DNA of 64,000 nt from Paraburkholderia sp. Tr-20389 (GTDB lineage Bacteria > Pseudomonadota > Gammaproteobacteria > Burkholderiales > Burkholderiaceae). Of the stretch, positions 38,939 to 46,784 are shown one piece after another (within the stretch, counting starts at the first letter, position 1; every line of letters starts with the position of its first letter). Under the pieces are notes generated by a model, which did no database searches, was not told the DNA's origin, and worked only from the letters and a program-made list of their open reading frames with translations. Made by a program: the position numbers and the translations under genes. The DNA lies in assembly GCF_017104565.1 (NCBI RefSeq), contig NZ_JAAGPD010000045.1, positions 1 to 64,000 of the forward strand, given 5' to 3'.

Positions 38939-40540
38939 ATGGCAAACGCAAATTCCGCCGACGTCGTCGTAGTCGGCTCGGGCGTGGCGGGCAGCCTCGT
39001 CGCGCATCAGATGGCGCTCGCGGGCGCGTCGGTGATCCTGCTCGAAGCAGGGCCGCGCATGCAGCGCGGACAGATCGTCGAGAACTTCCGCAATTCGCCG
39101 GCGAAAGCGGACTTCGCGACGCCGTATCCGTCGACGCCTTACGCGCCGCATCCGCAGTACTCGCCCGCGAACAACTATCTGATTCAGAAGGGCGACTATC
39201 CGTACAACTCGCAGTACGTGCGGCTGGTCGGAGGCACGACATGGCACTGGGCAGCGGCGACGTGGCGTCTGTTGCCGTCGGACTTCCAGTTGAAGAAGCT
39301 GTACGGCGTGGGCCGCGACTGGCCTTATCCGTACGAGACGCTCGAGCCGTGGTACTACGCGGCGGAAGTGCAGCTGGGCGTGTCCGGGCCCGATGCGCCC
39401 GTCGATCTGGGCTCGCCGCGCTCGAAGCCGTATCCGATGAAAGGGCTGCCGCTGTCGTACATGGATCAACGCTTCTCCGATGTGCTGAACGCGAACGGCT
39501 TCAAGGTCGTGCCCGAGCCCGTCGCGCGCAACAGCCGTTCCTACGATGCGCGACCCACCTGCTGCGGCAACAACAACTGCATGCCGATCTGCCCGATCGG
39601 CGCGATGTACAACGGCATCGTGCATGTCGACAAGGCCGAGCGCGCGGGCGCGAAGCTGATTGCGCAGGCCGTCGTCTACCGGATCGAAGCGGACAACAAA
39701 GGGCTCGTCACGGCCGTTCACTACAAGGATCCGAACGGCAACAGCACGCGCGTGACGGCCAAGCTGTTCGTGCTCGCGGCGAACGGCATCGAGACGCCAA
39801 AGCTGATGCTGATGTCGACCTCCGACGTGTTTCCACACGGCATCGGCAACCGCTCCGATCAGGTGGGGCGCAATCTGATGGATCATCCCGGCACGGGCAT
39901 CGCGTTTCTCGCGAACGAATCGTTGTGGCCGGGACGCGGGCCGATGGAGATGACGTCGGTGGTGAACTTCCGCGATGGCGCGTTCCGCTCGGAGTACGCG
40001 GCGAAGAAGCTGCATGTGTCGAACGGCGTGCAGACGATGGCGATCGCGTCCGCGCTGCTCAGGAGCGGGATGACGGGCGCCGAACTCGACCGGCAGATTC
40101 GCGACCGCGCCGCGCGCATGGTGGTGATCAACAGCTTCCACGAGCATTTGCCCGAGCCGCAGAACCGCATCGTGCCTTCCGCCGATCACAAGGACGCGCT
40201 GGGCATTCCACAACCCGAGATCTACTACTCGATCAACGACTACGTGAAGAAAAGCGCCGCGCACACGCACGAACTCTACGCGCAGATCGCCGGTCTGTTC
40301 GAAGGCACGGAGGTGTCGTTCGACGACAACTTCGCACCGAACAACCACATCATGGGCACGACGATCATGGGCACCGACGCCGCCGATTCCGTCGTCGATG
40401 CCGACTGCCGCACGCACGATCATCAGAACCTGTTCATCGCGGGCAGCAGCGTGATGCCGGGCGCGGCGTCGGTGAACTGCACGCTGACCATCGCGGCGCT
40501 GTCGCTGAAGCTTGCCGACAAGCTCAAGAGCGAGATCTGA
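38939..40540 (+). CDS. FAD-dependent glucose (sugar) dehydrogenase, catalytic GMC subunit
   Basis: A 533-residue GMC-family flavoprotein that oxidises a sugar or sugar alcohol in the periplasm. The FAD site is VVVGSGVAGSLVAHQM near the N-terminus. Cys208, Cys209, Cys214 and Cys218 (CCGNNNCMPIC) have exactly the spacing of the 3Fe-4S cluster ligands described in B. cepacia glucose dehydrogenase, so electrons should pass from FAD through an Fe-S cluster to the cytochrome. The C-terminus has ASVNCTLTIAALSLKLADKL. ATG 38939 was chosen because the frame before it is not family-like. Substrate could also be sorbitol or gluconate. Confidence 0.92.
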   Translation: MANANSADVVVVGSGVAGSLVAHQMALAGASVILLEAGPRMQRGQIVENFRNSPAKADFATPYPSTPYAPHPQYSPANNYLIQKGDYPYNSQYVRLVGGTTWHWAAATWRLLPSDFQLKKLYGVGRDWPYPYETLEPWYYAAEVQLGVSGPDAPVDLGSPRSKPYPMKGLPLSYMDQRFSDVLNANGFKVVPEPVARNSRSYDARPTCCGNNNCMPICPIGAMYNGIVHVDKAERAGAKLIAQAVVYRIEADNKGLVTAVHYKDPNGNSTRVTAKLFVLAANGIETPKLMLMSTSDVFPHGIGNRSDQVGRNLMDHPGTGIAFLANESLWPGRGPMEMTSVVNFRDGAFRSEYAAKKLHVSNGVQTMAIASALLRSGMTGAELDRQIRDRAARMVVINSFHEHLPEPQNRIVPSADHKDALGIPQPEIYYSINDYVKKSAAHTHELYAQIAGLFEGTEVSFDDNFAPNNHIMGTTIMGTDAADSVVDADCRTHDHQNLFIAGSSVMPGAASVNCTLTIAALSLKLADKLKSEI

Positions 40541-40542
40541 CG

Positions 40543-42000
40543 ATGAACGAGCACATGTCCCGCGCGAAACGGTCGGACGGACACGGCGGCAATCTCGATG
40601 CGACGGTGTTCGCGACGAGCCGGCGTCTGGCGCTCAAGAGCCGCCGGCGCGTCTGGAAGATGGCGGCGCTTGCGGCGGTGTTTTCGATGTTCGCGCTGTA
40701 TCTCGCGTGGCTCGAAGCGTACGACGCCGAGCCGCATCACAACGACGAATCGCCGCTGGGCGAAGCCATTGCGCAGGCCACGTCGGTTGCCGGCGGCGTC
40801 CCGGGACCGGGTCCCGATCTCGTCAAGCGAGGCGAGTACCTGGCGCGAGCGGGCGACTGCATTGCCTGCCACACGTCGGACAAGGGGCGTCCGTTCGCGG
40901 GCGGCCTCGCGATCGACACGCCGTTCGGCACGATCTATACGCCGAACATCACGCCCGATCCGGACACGGGCATCGGCCGCTGGACGGACGCCGACTTCAT
41001 GCGCGCGATGCACGAAGGCATTGGCAAGGAAGGCGAGCGGCTTTATCCGGCGTTTCCGTATGTCGAGTACACGAAGGTCACCGATCAGGACGTGCAGGCG
41101 ATCCGCGCCTACCTGAACACGGTGGTGCCCGTGCATTACACGCCGCCGTCGAACAAGCTGCGCTTCCCGTTCAACCAGCGCTGGCTGATGGTCTTCTGGA
41201 ACATGTTCAACTTCGACGAAGGGCGCTTCGTACCCGATCCGAAGCAGAGCGCCGAATGGAATCGCGGTGCGTATCTGGTCGAAGGGCTCGCGCATTGCGA
41301 GGAGTGCCATACGCCGCGCAATTTCACACAGGGCCTCAAAACCAGCGAACGATTCTCAGGTGCAATTCAGTCTGGGTGGCATGCGTATAACATCACGCCG
41401 CACAAGACGAGCGGCATCGGCAATTGGTCCGATCAGGATGTGATCGGCTATCTGTCGACGGGCGTTGTGCATGGGCGCGCGAATGCGGCTGGACCGATGG
41501 CCGACGTGGTATCCGACAGCACGCAGTATCTGAACCGTGAAGACTTGCGGTCGATCGCGACGTATCTGCGTTCCTTGAAGGCGATCGACCGGGGCGAGTC
41601 GCGGATGCGGGCCGATTGGGGCTCGCCTGCCAGCGATGTCGTTGCGATGCGGGGCATGCGGGTGAGTGGCGTCAATGGTGCGCAGCTGTTTCTCGCGAAC
41701 TGTGCGAGTTGTCATCACTGGACGGGTGAGGGTGTCGGTGCCAGCGCGCCCGGGGCTTATCCGTCGTTGATACATAACAGTGTCGTGGGTGCCAGCGATG
41801 CGAATAATCTCGCGATGGTGATTTTGCATGGCGTGCGCCGCACGACTCAGGATGTCGATGTGCTGATGCCCGCGTTCGAGGGGGATTTGAGCGATGAACA
41901 GATCGCTGCTGTTGCCAACTACGTGACGACCCAGTTTGGGAACCCGCGTGCGCGGGTGAGTGTTGAAGAGGTGAGTCGGTTACGGGGTGTGCCGCAGTGA
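40543..42000 (+). CDS. triheme cytochrome c subunit of the sugar dehydrogenase
   Basis: A 485-residue membrane-anchored cytochrome that takes electrons from the dehydrogenase and passes them to ubiquinone. An N-terminal helix (about 37-58, WKMAALAAVFSMFALYLAWL) anchors or exports it. Three c-type heme sites are seen: CIACH, CEECH and CASCH. It starts 2 bp after the FAD subunit, so the three genes form one operon. The frame is open further upstream inside the FAD gene, but the ATG at 40543 gives the normal start. Element copy C begins 54 bp beyond the stop. Confidence 0.93.
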   Translation: MNEHMSRAKRSDGHGGNLDATVFATSRRLALKSRRRVWKMAALAAVFSMFALYLAWLEAYDAEPHHNDESPLGEAIAQATSVAGGVPGPGPDLVKRGEYLARAGDCIACHTSDKGRPFAGGLAIDTPFGTIYTPNITPDPDTGIGRWTDADFMRAMHEGIGKEGERLYPAFPYVEYTKVTDQDVQAIRAYLNTVVPVHYTPPSNKLRFPFNQRWLMVFWNMFNFDEGRFVPDPKQSAEWNRGAYLVEGLAHCEECHTPRNFTQGLKTSERFSGAIQSGWHAYNITPHKTSGIGNWSDQDVIGYLSTGVVHGRANAAGPMADVVSDSTQYLNREDLRSIATYLRSLKAIDRGESRMRADWGSPASDVVAMRGMRVSGVNGAQLFLANCASCHHWTGEGVGASAPGAYPSLIHNSVVGASDANNLAMVILHGVRRTTQDVDVLMPAFEGDLSDEQIAAVANYVTTQFGNPRARVSVEEVSRLRGVPQ

Positions 42001-42053
42001 GCGGTGTTGGCTGTTGCTGTTGCTGCTTTGCTGCTTTGCTGCTGTTGTTTATC

Positions 42054-42701
42054 GCTGGCATCCGCGTTTTGGTGTTGGTCGTTCATGCGTTGCCCCTGTG
42101 CGGGGCGGCACCTACTTTTCTTTGCAGCGGCAAAGAAAAGTAGGCAAAAGAAAGCCGCTCACACCGCTAGCTTTTGTATTTGCCTGCGGGCCCCCAACGG
42201 GTCCCGCACTCCACACGGCAACACATTGTTTTGCGCCCGTTGCCAGCGCCTCGAACAGGCGCATCACCCACTCCAGTCACCCGCAGCCCAGCCAGCGGCA
42301 GCGATCCGTCTGCGCCGCCCAGGTGGCAAACGGTGTGTAGGTTGTCGCACCCTATGCGTTCGCGCCCCTACGACACCGATCCGCTTTTCAGTCCGGAGTG
42401 GTGCACTTCCGTCGCGATGGCCTACACACCGTTTGCCACCTGGGCGGCGGTGGACTTTCGGTAACGCGATCCGTGACGTGGGAGTGTGAAGCGGGTGATG
42501 CGTGAGTTAGCACGCTGGCAACGGGCGCAAAACAATGTGTTGCCGTGTGGAGTGCGGGACCCGTTGGGGGCCCGCAGGCAACGACTAGCACTGGCGGTGT
42601 GAGCCCGCTTTCTTTGCTTACTTTCTTTGCGGCGGCAAAGAAAGTAAGTGCCGCCCCGCACAGGGGCAACGCATGAAGTACGAAGGCAAAACGCGGATGC
42701 C
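42054..42701. repeat. Inverted-repeat element, copy C (648 bp)
   Basis: Left end GCTGGCATCCGCG at 42054-42066; right end CGCGGATGCC at 42692-42701. The arms follow the order seen in copy A (CTACTTTTCTTTGC hairpin left, diverged CTTACTTTCTTTGC hairpin right). The core is 42314-42341 with 42421-42448 around a 79-bp spacer. The spacer reads CGCTTTTCAGTCCGGAGTGG on the + strand, so relative to its arms it is inverted compared with A. Frames within it encode low-complexity peptides only. Confidence 0.9.
42314..42448. repeat. Core of copy C with covarying base pair
   Basis: The 28-bp arms are perfectly complementary and contain GTGGCAAACGGTGTGTAGG. Compared with copies A and B, position 42332 is G instead of T and its partner 42430 is C instead of A, so a T-A pair has become G-C on both arms. 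The spacer is again 79 bp (42342-42420). Confidence 0.88.
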
Positions 42702-42835
42702 GACGACAAGCAAAGCAGACCGAAGAAGCACGACGCGAACGTAAGTGCCGCCCCGCACAGGGGCAACGCCTACGAACCGATTACAAACCGCGGATGCCAG
42801 CAGCGCAGCAAAGCAGACCGAAGAAGCACAACGCA
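42634..42835 (+). repeat. duplicated right end of copy C
   Basis: Two diverged tandem copies of the element's right end. Each has TAAGTGCCGCCCCGCACAGG with GGCAACGC (the first from about 42645, the second from 42742), then CGCGGATGCC (42692, 42789), then AAAGCAGACCGAAGAAGCAC (42712, 42810). The words between these differ. The second repeat lacks the hairpin and the rest of the element. The stretch 42836-42946 that follows is A-rich and holds only the leader of the phosphatase gene. Confidence 0.85.
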
Positions 42836-42946
42836 AACCGCAAAACACCAAAACCAACACCAAAACAAAAAAACCGCCAACCATTTGGCGCCCAAACGCG
42901 AGATGCCCCGCATACAGCGCTTGCGGACCCGCACTATCATGCAGTT

Positions 42947-43684
42947 ATGGATTCCACACTTTTCACCCTCGTCCAACATCATCCCGCGAATCGCGCGGGA
43001 CGCGACTTCGTCGTCGGCGATCTGCACGGCTGCCTCGATGCGTTGCGCTTCCTGTTGCGCGAGATCGAATTCGATCCTTCACGCGATCGGCTGTTCTCGG
43101 TCGGCGATCTCGTCGATCGCGGCTCGCAGTCGGAAGAAGCCCTGGCCTTGCTCGACAAGCCCTGGTTCCACGCGGTGCTCGGCAATCACGAGGACACGCT
43201 CTGCGCCGTTGCTGAAGGCAAGCTTAAGAAGCAATGGTGGTACGGCATAGGTGGATTGTGGAGCGCGCATCTGCCGGCCGAAAAGCTGCGCGAATACGCG
43301 CAGCGTCTGCGCACACTGCCGCTCGTGCGCGTCATCGGCTCGGGCAGCGAGCGCTTCAACGTGCTGCACGCAGAGTTTCTCGGCACAGACGTCGAACTCG
43401 ACGCCGACGATTTCTCCGCCGACATGCGCCAGCAACTGCTGTGGGGCCGCAGCCTCGCAATGGGCACAGGCGACCCGATGTCCCAACTCGGTCTCTCGCT
43501 GACGTATTGCGGACACACGCCGATGCGCGAAGTGCAGCAGATCGGCGCGCAAGTGTTCATCGATACGGGCGCGTTCGGCCCCGGCGGCAAGCTGACGATC
43601 GTCGAGGCGCGCACGACGAACCGCTGGTCGGTGACCGTCGACGTCGCGCGCGCGGTCGGCGCCTCAGCAATGGCCCTTCCGTAG
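42947..43684 (+). CDS. metallophosphatase (bis(5'-nucleosyl)-tetraphosphatase/PrpA-like)
   Basis: A 245-residue calcineurin-like phosphoesterase with the full metal-binding set: GDLHGCLDAL, GDLVDRGSQ, LGNHED and CGHTPM. It resembles the bacterial protein-serine/threonine phosphatase PrpA and symmetrical Ap4A hydrolases; the sequence does not separate the two. The ATG at 42947 (MDSTLFTLV) is chosen over a longer frame that runs back into repeat DNA with Lys/Gln-rich residues. It is convergent with the toxin gene, with stops 12 bp apart. Confidence 0.85.
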   Translation: MDSTLFTLVQHHPANRAGRDFVVGDLHGCLDALRFLLREIEFDPSRDRLFSVGDLVDRGSQSEEALALLDKPWFHAVLGNHEDTLCAVAEGKLKKQWWYGIGGLWSAHLPAEKLREYAQRLRTLPLVRVIGSGSERFNVLHAEFLGTDVELDADDFSADMRQQLLWGRSLAMGTGDPMSQLGLSLTYCGHTPMREVQQIGAQVFIDTGAFGPGGKLTIVEARTTNRWSVTVDVARAVGASAMALP

Positions 43685-43696
43685 ACGCCGCAACCA

Positions 43697-44398
43697 TCAG
43701 CCCACCTGATTCAACTCGAAGACCATATCGACGGCGCTGCCGTTCCAGTTGTATTCCAGATACGCCGCGTGATGACAGTCGCGCAATAGCGTCGTCTTGA
43801 ACGCGGCGAGGCATTCGCCAGCCGTGTCCCGCACCGACGGATACACGATGCCCGGCGCACCCGCCTCGCGCGCCGCACGGCCGAGCGCCTGGCCGGGCGC
43901 GTAGTCGTTCGGCGACAGCACCGAGGCATCGACCGAATCCGCGCCGCGCAGATCCACCACGTCACCATGCGCCATCACCGTGTAGAGACGCATCTGCTGA
44001 CGCATCGGCGGCTCTTGCGTTGCGGCGAGGAACAGACCCGAGTGATAACGCGTCTCGGCGATCGCAGTTTCGCGTGAACGCGCGCAGTAGAACACGCCAT
44101 ACGTGCCGTCCGAGAAGCGGCTGCCCTGCGGATTCAGATGCGTGAGCGCGGCCATGATCGGCCCGTAGCCCGAACCGAAACGCCTTTCTTCGCGCGGCAC
44201 GAGATCGAGATCGCCGACTTCGGTGCGCACCCGGTCATTGGTCATCGCCTCGAGCGCGTACAGCGCCTCGAAGTCTTCGGGCGACGCCACGCGGTCGAAC
44301 AGATTGACGGCGGGAAAGCGAGTGGGAATCACACGATACGCCGGCGTCCAGGCCAGCGACGTCACGCGCCAATTGTCTTGCCATTGCGGTTCCGTCAC
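43697..44398 (-). CDS. RES-domain toxin (NAD+-degrading type)
   Basis: A 233-residue RES-family protein, toxin of a RES-Xre pair. The family has an ADP-ribosyltransferase-like fold, and characterised members deplete NAD+. Typical features are AYRVIPTRFPAVNLFD with a conserved Arg, GTYGVFYCARSRETAIAETRYH with the conserved Glu, and the late serine region ASVLSPNDYAPGQALG. The start is GTG 44398, overlapping the antitoxin stop by 4 bp (GTGA), so translation is coupled and antitoxin is made first. RES proteins are usually 150-230 residues, and nothing looks broken. Confidence 0.88.
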   Translation of the reverse strand: MTEPQWQDNWRVTSLAWTPAYRVIPTRFPAVNLFDRVASPEDFEALYALEAMTNDRVRTEVGDLDLVPREERRFGSGYGPIMAALTHLNPQGSRFSDGTYGVFYCARSRETAIAETRYHSGLFLAATQEPPMRQQMRLYTVMAHGDVVDLRGADSVDASVLSPNDYAPGQALGRAAREAGAPGIVYPSVRDTAGECLAAFKTTLLRDCHHAAYLEYNWNGSAVDMVFELNQVG

Positions 44399-44832
44399 GC
44401 CCAGCCGCCTCGCATTGCATCGAGATACTGGCGCACGGCCACGAGGTCGCTGATGTTGCCCGCCAGCATGCGGTCGAGCGCGCGACGGCCGCCGAACGGC
44501 GGAGCGCTGTTGGGGCGCTTCACCCACGCGTCCGCGGCGGCGGATTGCGGCAGCAGGATTTGCAGCGCCTTGTAGATGCCGAGCAAAAGCGAGAGCCGCT
44601 CCAGCGTATCGCGGCCGAGGCGCGCGGTTTGCGGCTCCTGCTTCCATTTGAAGAAGGTGGATCGGCCGGGCGAGCCGAGCAGGGTGATCTGCTCGTCAGT
44701 GCTCAACTCCCAGTCGCGCGCGATGTTGAAGAACGCGCGCAGACCGGCGGCGGACATGTCCGCCACGGAAGGTTCGGCGGGAGGGCGTCGCAGCGGTCGT
44801 TCAGCGCTCGAATAGTGGGCAGCGGAAGACAT
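44395..44832 (-). CDS. Xre/MbcA/ParS-type antitoxin
   Basis: A 145-residue antitoxin with an N-terminal helix-turn-helix Xre-like part (about 25-75, DWELSTDEQITLLGSPGRSTFFKWK) and a C-terminal toxin-binding part (DUF2384 type, about 85-145, with NSAPPFGGRRALDRMLAGNISDL). It should block the RES active site and repress its own operon. The gene is upstream of the toxin and overlaps it. The upstream region 44833-44936 has an AT-rich palindrome and promoter-like boxes. Confidence 0.88.
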   Translation of the reverse strand: MSSAAHYSSAERPLRRPPAEPSVADMSAAGLRAFFNIARDWELSTDEQITLLGSPGRSTFFKWKQEPQTARLGRDTLERLSLLLGIYKALQILLPQSAAADAWVKRPNSAPPFGGRRALDRMLAGNISDLVAVRQYLDAMRGGWA

Positions 44833-44847
44833 GATGTGAGTCCTTAG

Positions 44848-44861
44848 TTGAACTTTTTCAA
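44848..44861. promoter_or_regulatory. palindromic operator candidate for the toxin-antitoxin operon
   Basis: TTGAA CTTT TTCAA (44848-44861) lies 16-29 bp upstream of the antitoxin ATG in an unusually AT-rich stretch. Its position between the -10 candidate and the start codon fits autorepression by the Xre-like antitoxin. The arms are only 5 bp long. Confidence 0.35.
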
Positions 44862-44862
44862 A

Positions 44863-44890
44863 ATATTAGTCTATCTATGGATTAATGCAA
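44863..44890 (-). promoter_or_regulatory. candidate promoter of the RES-Xre operon
   Basis: On the minus strand TTGCAT (44885-44890) and TAATAT (44863-44868) are spaced by 16 bp, about 30 bp before the antitoxin start. The -35 match is poor (three of six), the -10 better. Confidence 0.35.
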
Positions 44891-44899
44891 GTGCAGTTG

Positions 44900-44905
44900 T
44901 ATAAT
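44900..44905 (+). promoter_or_regulatory. consensus -10 box for the small secreted protein
   Basis: A perfect TATAAT lies 32 bp upstream of the GTG at 44937. A weak -35 (TGGATT, 44878-44883) is 16 bp upstream of it. It runs back-to-back with the toxin-antitoxin promoter, so repression by the antitoxin could also affect this gene. Confidence 0.45.
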
Positions 44906-44936
44906 CCGCGCCTCGAGTTTTTGCACGGAGACTGCG

Positions 44937-45341
44937 GTGTCGCTGCGTTCCAAGGTGTGGGTGACGGTGGGCTTGTTGTGCGCGTCGATGGCGGCGCAGG
45001 CAGAGTACAAGGAAGTGTGGAATCCGCCCGAGGCGGCGCGCGGCGCTCAGCACGCCCATCACGCGCAGCATGCGAAAGCGGCAGCGCCGCACGCAAAGGT
45101 TGCTGCGGCGAAGCCCGTTGCTCCTGTGAAGGCGAAAGCGAAGGTAAAGGCGAGCGCGCCGCACGGCGTTGCCACCCAAACGGCACACGCGACGGGCGCC
45201 AAAACGGCGCACGCCAAACCGGCTGAAGCGGCAGCGAAACCTGGTCCGGCGGCAGCGAAACCGGCGCAGGCCCAGGCAAGTCCGGCCGTTCAAGCTGGTA
45301 ACGGCTCGACCCCGCGCGAACTCCCGCCCATCCTCCACTAA
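44937..45341 (+). CDS. secreted Ala/Lys/His-rich low-complexity protein
   Basis: A 134-residue protein with a clear signal peptide (LRSKVWVTVGLLCASMAAQA, cleavage after AQA) and a mature chain almost wholly of Ala, Lys, His and Pro, with repeated AKA and AHA motifs (PVKAKAKVKASAPHG). It starts with GTG 44937, which has GGAG 6 bp upstream and a TATAAT box. No family is recognised; the composition recalls histone-H1-like or cell-envelope-binding basic proteins. Function unknown. It converges on the LysR gene. Confidence 0.7.
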   Translation: MSLRSKVWVTVGLLCASMAAQAEYKEVWNPPEAARGAQHAHHAQHAKAAAPHAKVAAAKPVAPVKAKAKVKASAPHGVATQTAHATGAKTAHAKPAEAAAKPGPAAAKPAQAQASPAVQAGNGSTPRELPPILH

Positions 45342-45357
45342 ACCTGCAGCGGTGCGC

Positions 45358-46209
45358 TCACTGGGCGCACAGTCCGTTCGTCACGAGCCGCAGCGACTCG
45401 ATCGAGCGCGCGTCGCGCACCCGTGAATGCAGCGTTACACGCGATTCCGGCAACGCCGGCAATCCGAACCGCGCGCCTGAATCCACGAGGCCGCGCGGGG
45501 CAACGCGCCTTGCCAGCGGCGCCACGGCCAGTCCAGCCGCCGCCGCTGCCCCCACTGCCTGCACGCCACCGCCGACGAATGCCTCGCGCCAGGCGATGCC
45601 CGCGCCGTCTAGCGTGCGCAGCGCAATCGAGCGCACGTTGCAGGGCGCAGCGAGCAGCGCGAGCGGCAAAGGTTCGCCCGGGCGTGGCTGCCATTCGGGC
45701 GTGGCGAGCCATGACAGCGGTTCGGTAAAGAGGAGCGCGCCGTCGTCGCGCGGCACGTCGTCCGGTTCGTAGCGCACGACCACGGCGTCGAGCCGCCGTT
45801 CGTCGAACTGTTGCAGCAGCGCCGCCGACAGCCCCATGTGCAACTCCAGCACCAGCGCGGGATCGTGCGCATTCACGCGCGCAAGCAGCGCCGCGAGATC
45901 GGTTCCTGCTACATGCTCGCTCAAACCCAGCGCGAGCCGCCGCTTTTCCGCCGATAACGCGCCGAGCGCCCGGTCGTGCGCGCTCAGCAAGTCGCGCGCG
46001 CCGTCGAGAAACGCGTCGCCATCCGCCGACAGCCGCACGACGCGCGGCGTGCGCTCCAGCAACTGCTTGCCGATATGCGCTTCCAGCCGCTTCAGCTTGA
46101 GGCTGACGGCGGATTGCGTGGTATCGAGCGCATCGGCGGCGCGCGTGAAACTGCGCAGGTCGGCGACGAGCACGAACGCGCGCACGGCATCGAGATCTAG
46201 CACTTTCAT
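45358..46209 (-). CDS. LysR family transcriptional regulator (ArgP/IciA-like length)
   Basis: A 283-residue LysR regulator with the N-terminal winged helix-turn-helix (about 5-65, FTRAADALDTTQSAVSLKLKR) and a substrate-binding domain that is fairly divergent. The start is ATG 46209 (MKVLDLDAV). It is divergent from the tautomerase gene, with a 98-bp shared region, so it probably regulates that gene and itself. A TTTCA/TGAAA palindrome overlaps its own start. Inducer unknown. Confidence 0.9.
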   Translation of the reverse strand: MKVLDLDAVRAFVLVADLRSFTRAADALDTTQSAVSLKLKRLEAHIGKQLLERTPRVVRLSADGDAFLDGARDLLSAHDRALGALSAEKRRLALGLSEHVAGTDLAALLARVNAHDPALVLELHMGLSAALLQQFDERRLDAVVVRYEPDDVPRDDGALLFTEPLSWLATPEWQPRPGEPLPLALLAAPCNVRSIALRTLDGAGIAWREAFVGGGVQAVGAAAAAGLAVAPLARRVAPRGLVDSGARFGLPALPESRVTLHSRVRDARSIESLRLVTNGLCAQ

Positions 46210-46220
46210 TTCAGATGAAA
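46204..46220. promoter_or_regulatory. TTTCA/TGAAA inverted repeats at the LysR start
   Basis: TTTCA at 46204-46208 and TGAAA at 46216-46220 form a 5-bp inverted repeat, with a second TTTCA (46209-46213) giving a tighter pair and another GATGAAA at 46224-46230. The cluster covers the start codon of the LysR gene and suits autorepression. Confidence 0.35.
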
Positions 46221-46307
46221 ATAGATGAAATATCCAGCCATATCTGTTCAATATGATAGTCGCGAACTAATCTGAATGCACTGCCTCTTCATTCACAGGA
46301 GTTCGAC

Positions 46308-46691
46308 ATGCCGTTCACACGCATCGCACTTCGCGCCGGCAAGCCGGCCGCTTATCGTCAGGCGCTCACGGAAGGCATCCAGCGCGCGCTGGTCGCCGAG
46401 TTCAACGTGCCCGAGGACGACATCTTCATGGTCATCACCGAGCACGACGAGAGCAACTTCGTCTACAACCGCAACTATCTCGGCATCGAGCGCAGCGACG
46501 ATTTCGTGCTGATCCAGCTCACCGTGACCAACTCGCGCACGCAGGAGCAGAAGAAGGCGCTCTACAAGCACATCGTGGACAACCTCGCCGAACATCCGGG
46601 CGTGCGGCGAGAGGACGTGTTCATCAATCTCGTCGAGGTGCTGAAGGAGAACTGGTCGTTCGGCAACGGGATCGCGCAGTACGCGTCATGA
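46308..46691 (+). CDS. tautomerase family protein
   Basis: A 127-residue protein of the tautomerase/MIF superfamily, with the catalytic N-terminal proline exposed after Met removal (MPFTRIALRAGKP). Other conserved parts are FMVITEHDESNFVYNRNYLG and GVRREDVFINLVEVLKENWSFGNG. Members tautomerise keto-enol acids or dehalogenate; the substrate here is unknown. It has a strong ribosome site (CAGGAG) and is divergent from a LysR regulator. Confidence 0.88.
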   Translation: MPFTRIALRAGKPAAYRQALTEGIQRALVAEFNVPEDDIFMVITEHDESNFVYNRNYLGIERSDDFVLIQLTVTNSRTQEQKKALYKHIVDNLAEHPGVRREDVFINLVEVLKENWSFGNGIAQYAS

Positions 46692-46734
46692 GCGTTTGCG
46701 CGAGGGGGGTGAAGGTAGCGGAAAGTGGCGTCGC

Positions 46735-46740
46735 TATAAT
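46735..46740 (+). promoter_or_regulatory. candidate -10 box for modE
   Basis: A consensus TATAAT 44 bp before the modE ATG and 44 bp after the tautomerase stop. No good -35 is visible. Confidence 0.35.
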
Positions 46741-46784
46741 GGCCCACACCTTCATCCGTTCGTCAGTCGACGCGCACGCGAGCC

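Noticed and set aside
38540-40423. A 627-codon frame on the - strand
   Set aside because: It is antisense to the FAD dehydrogenase subunit, which has all family motifs.
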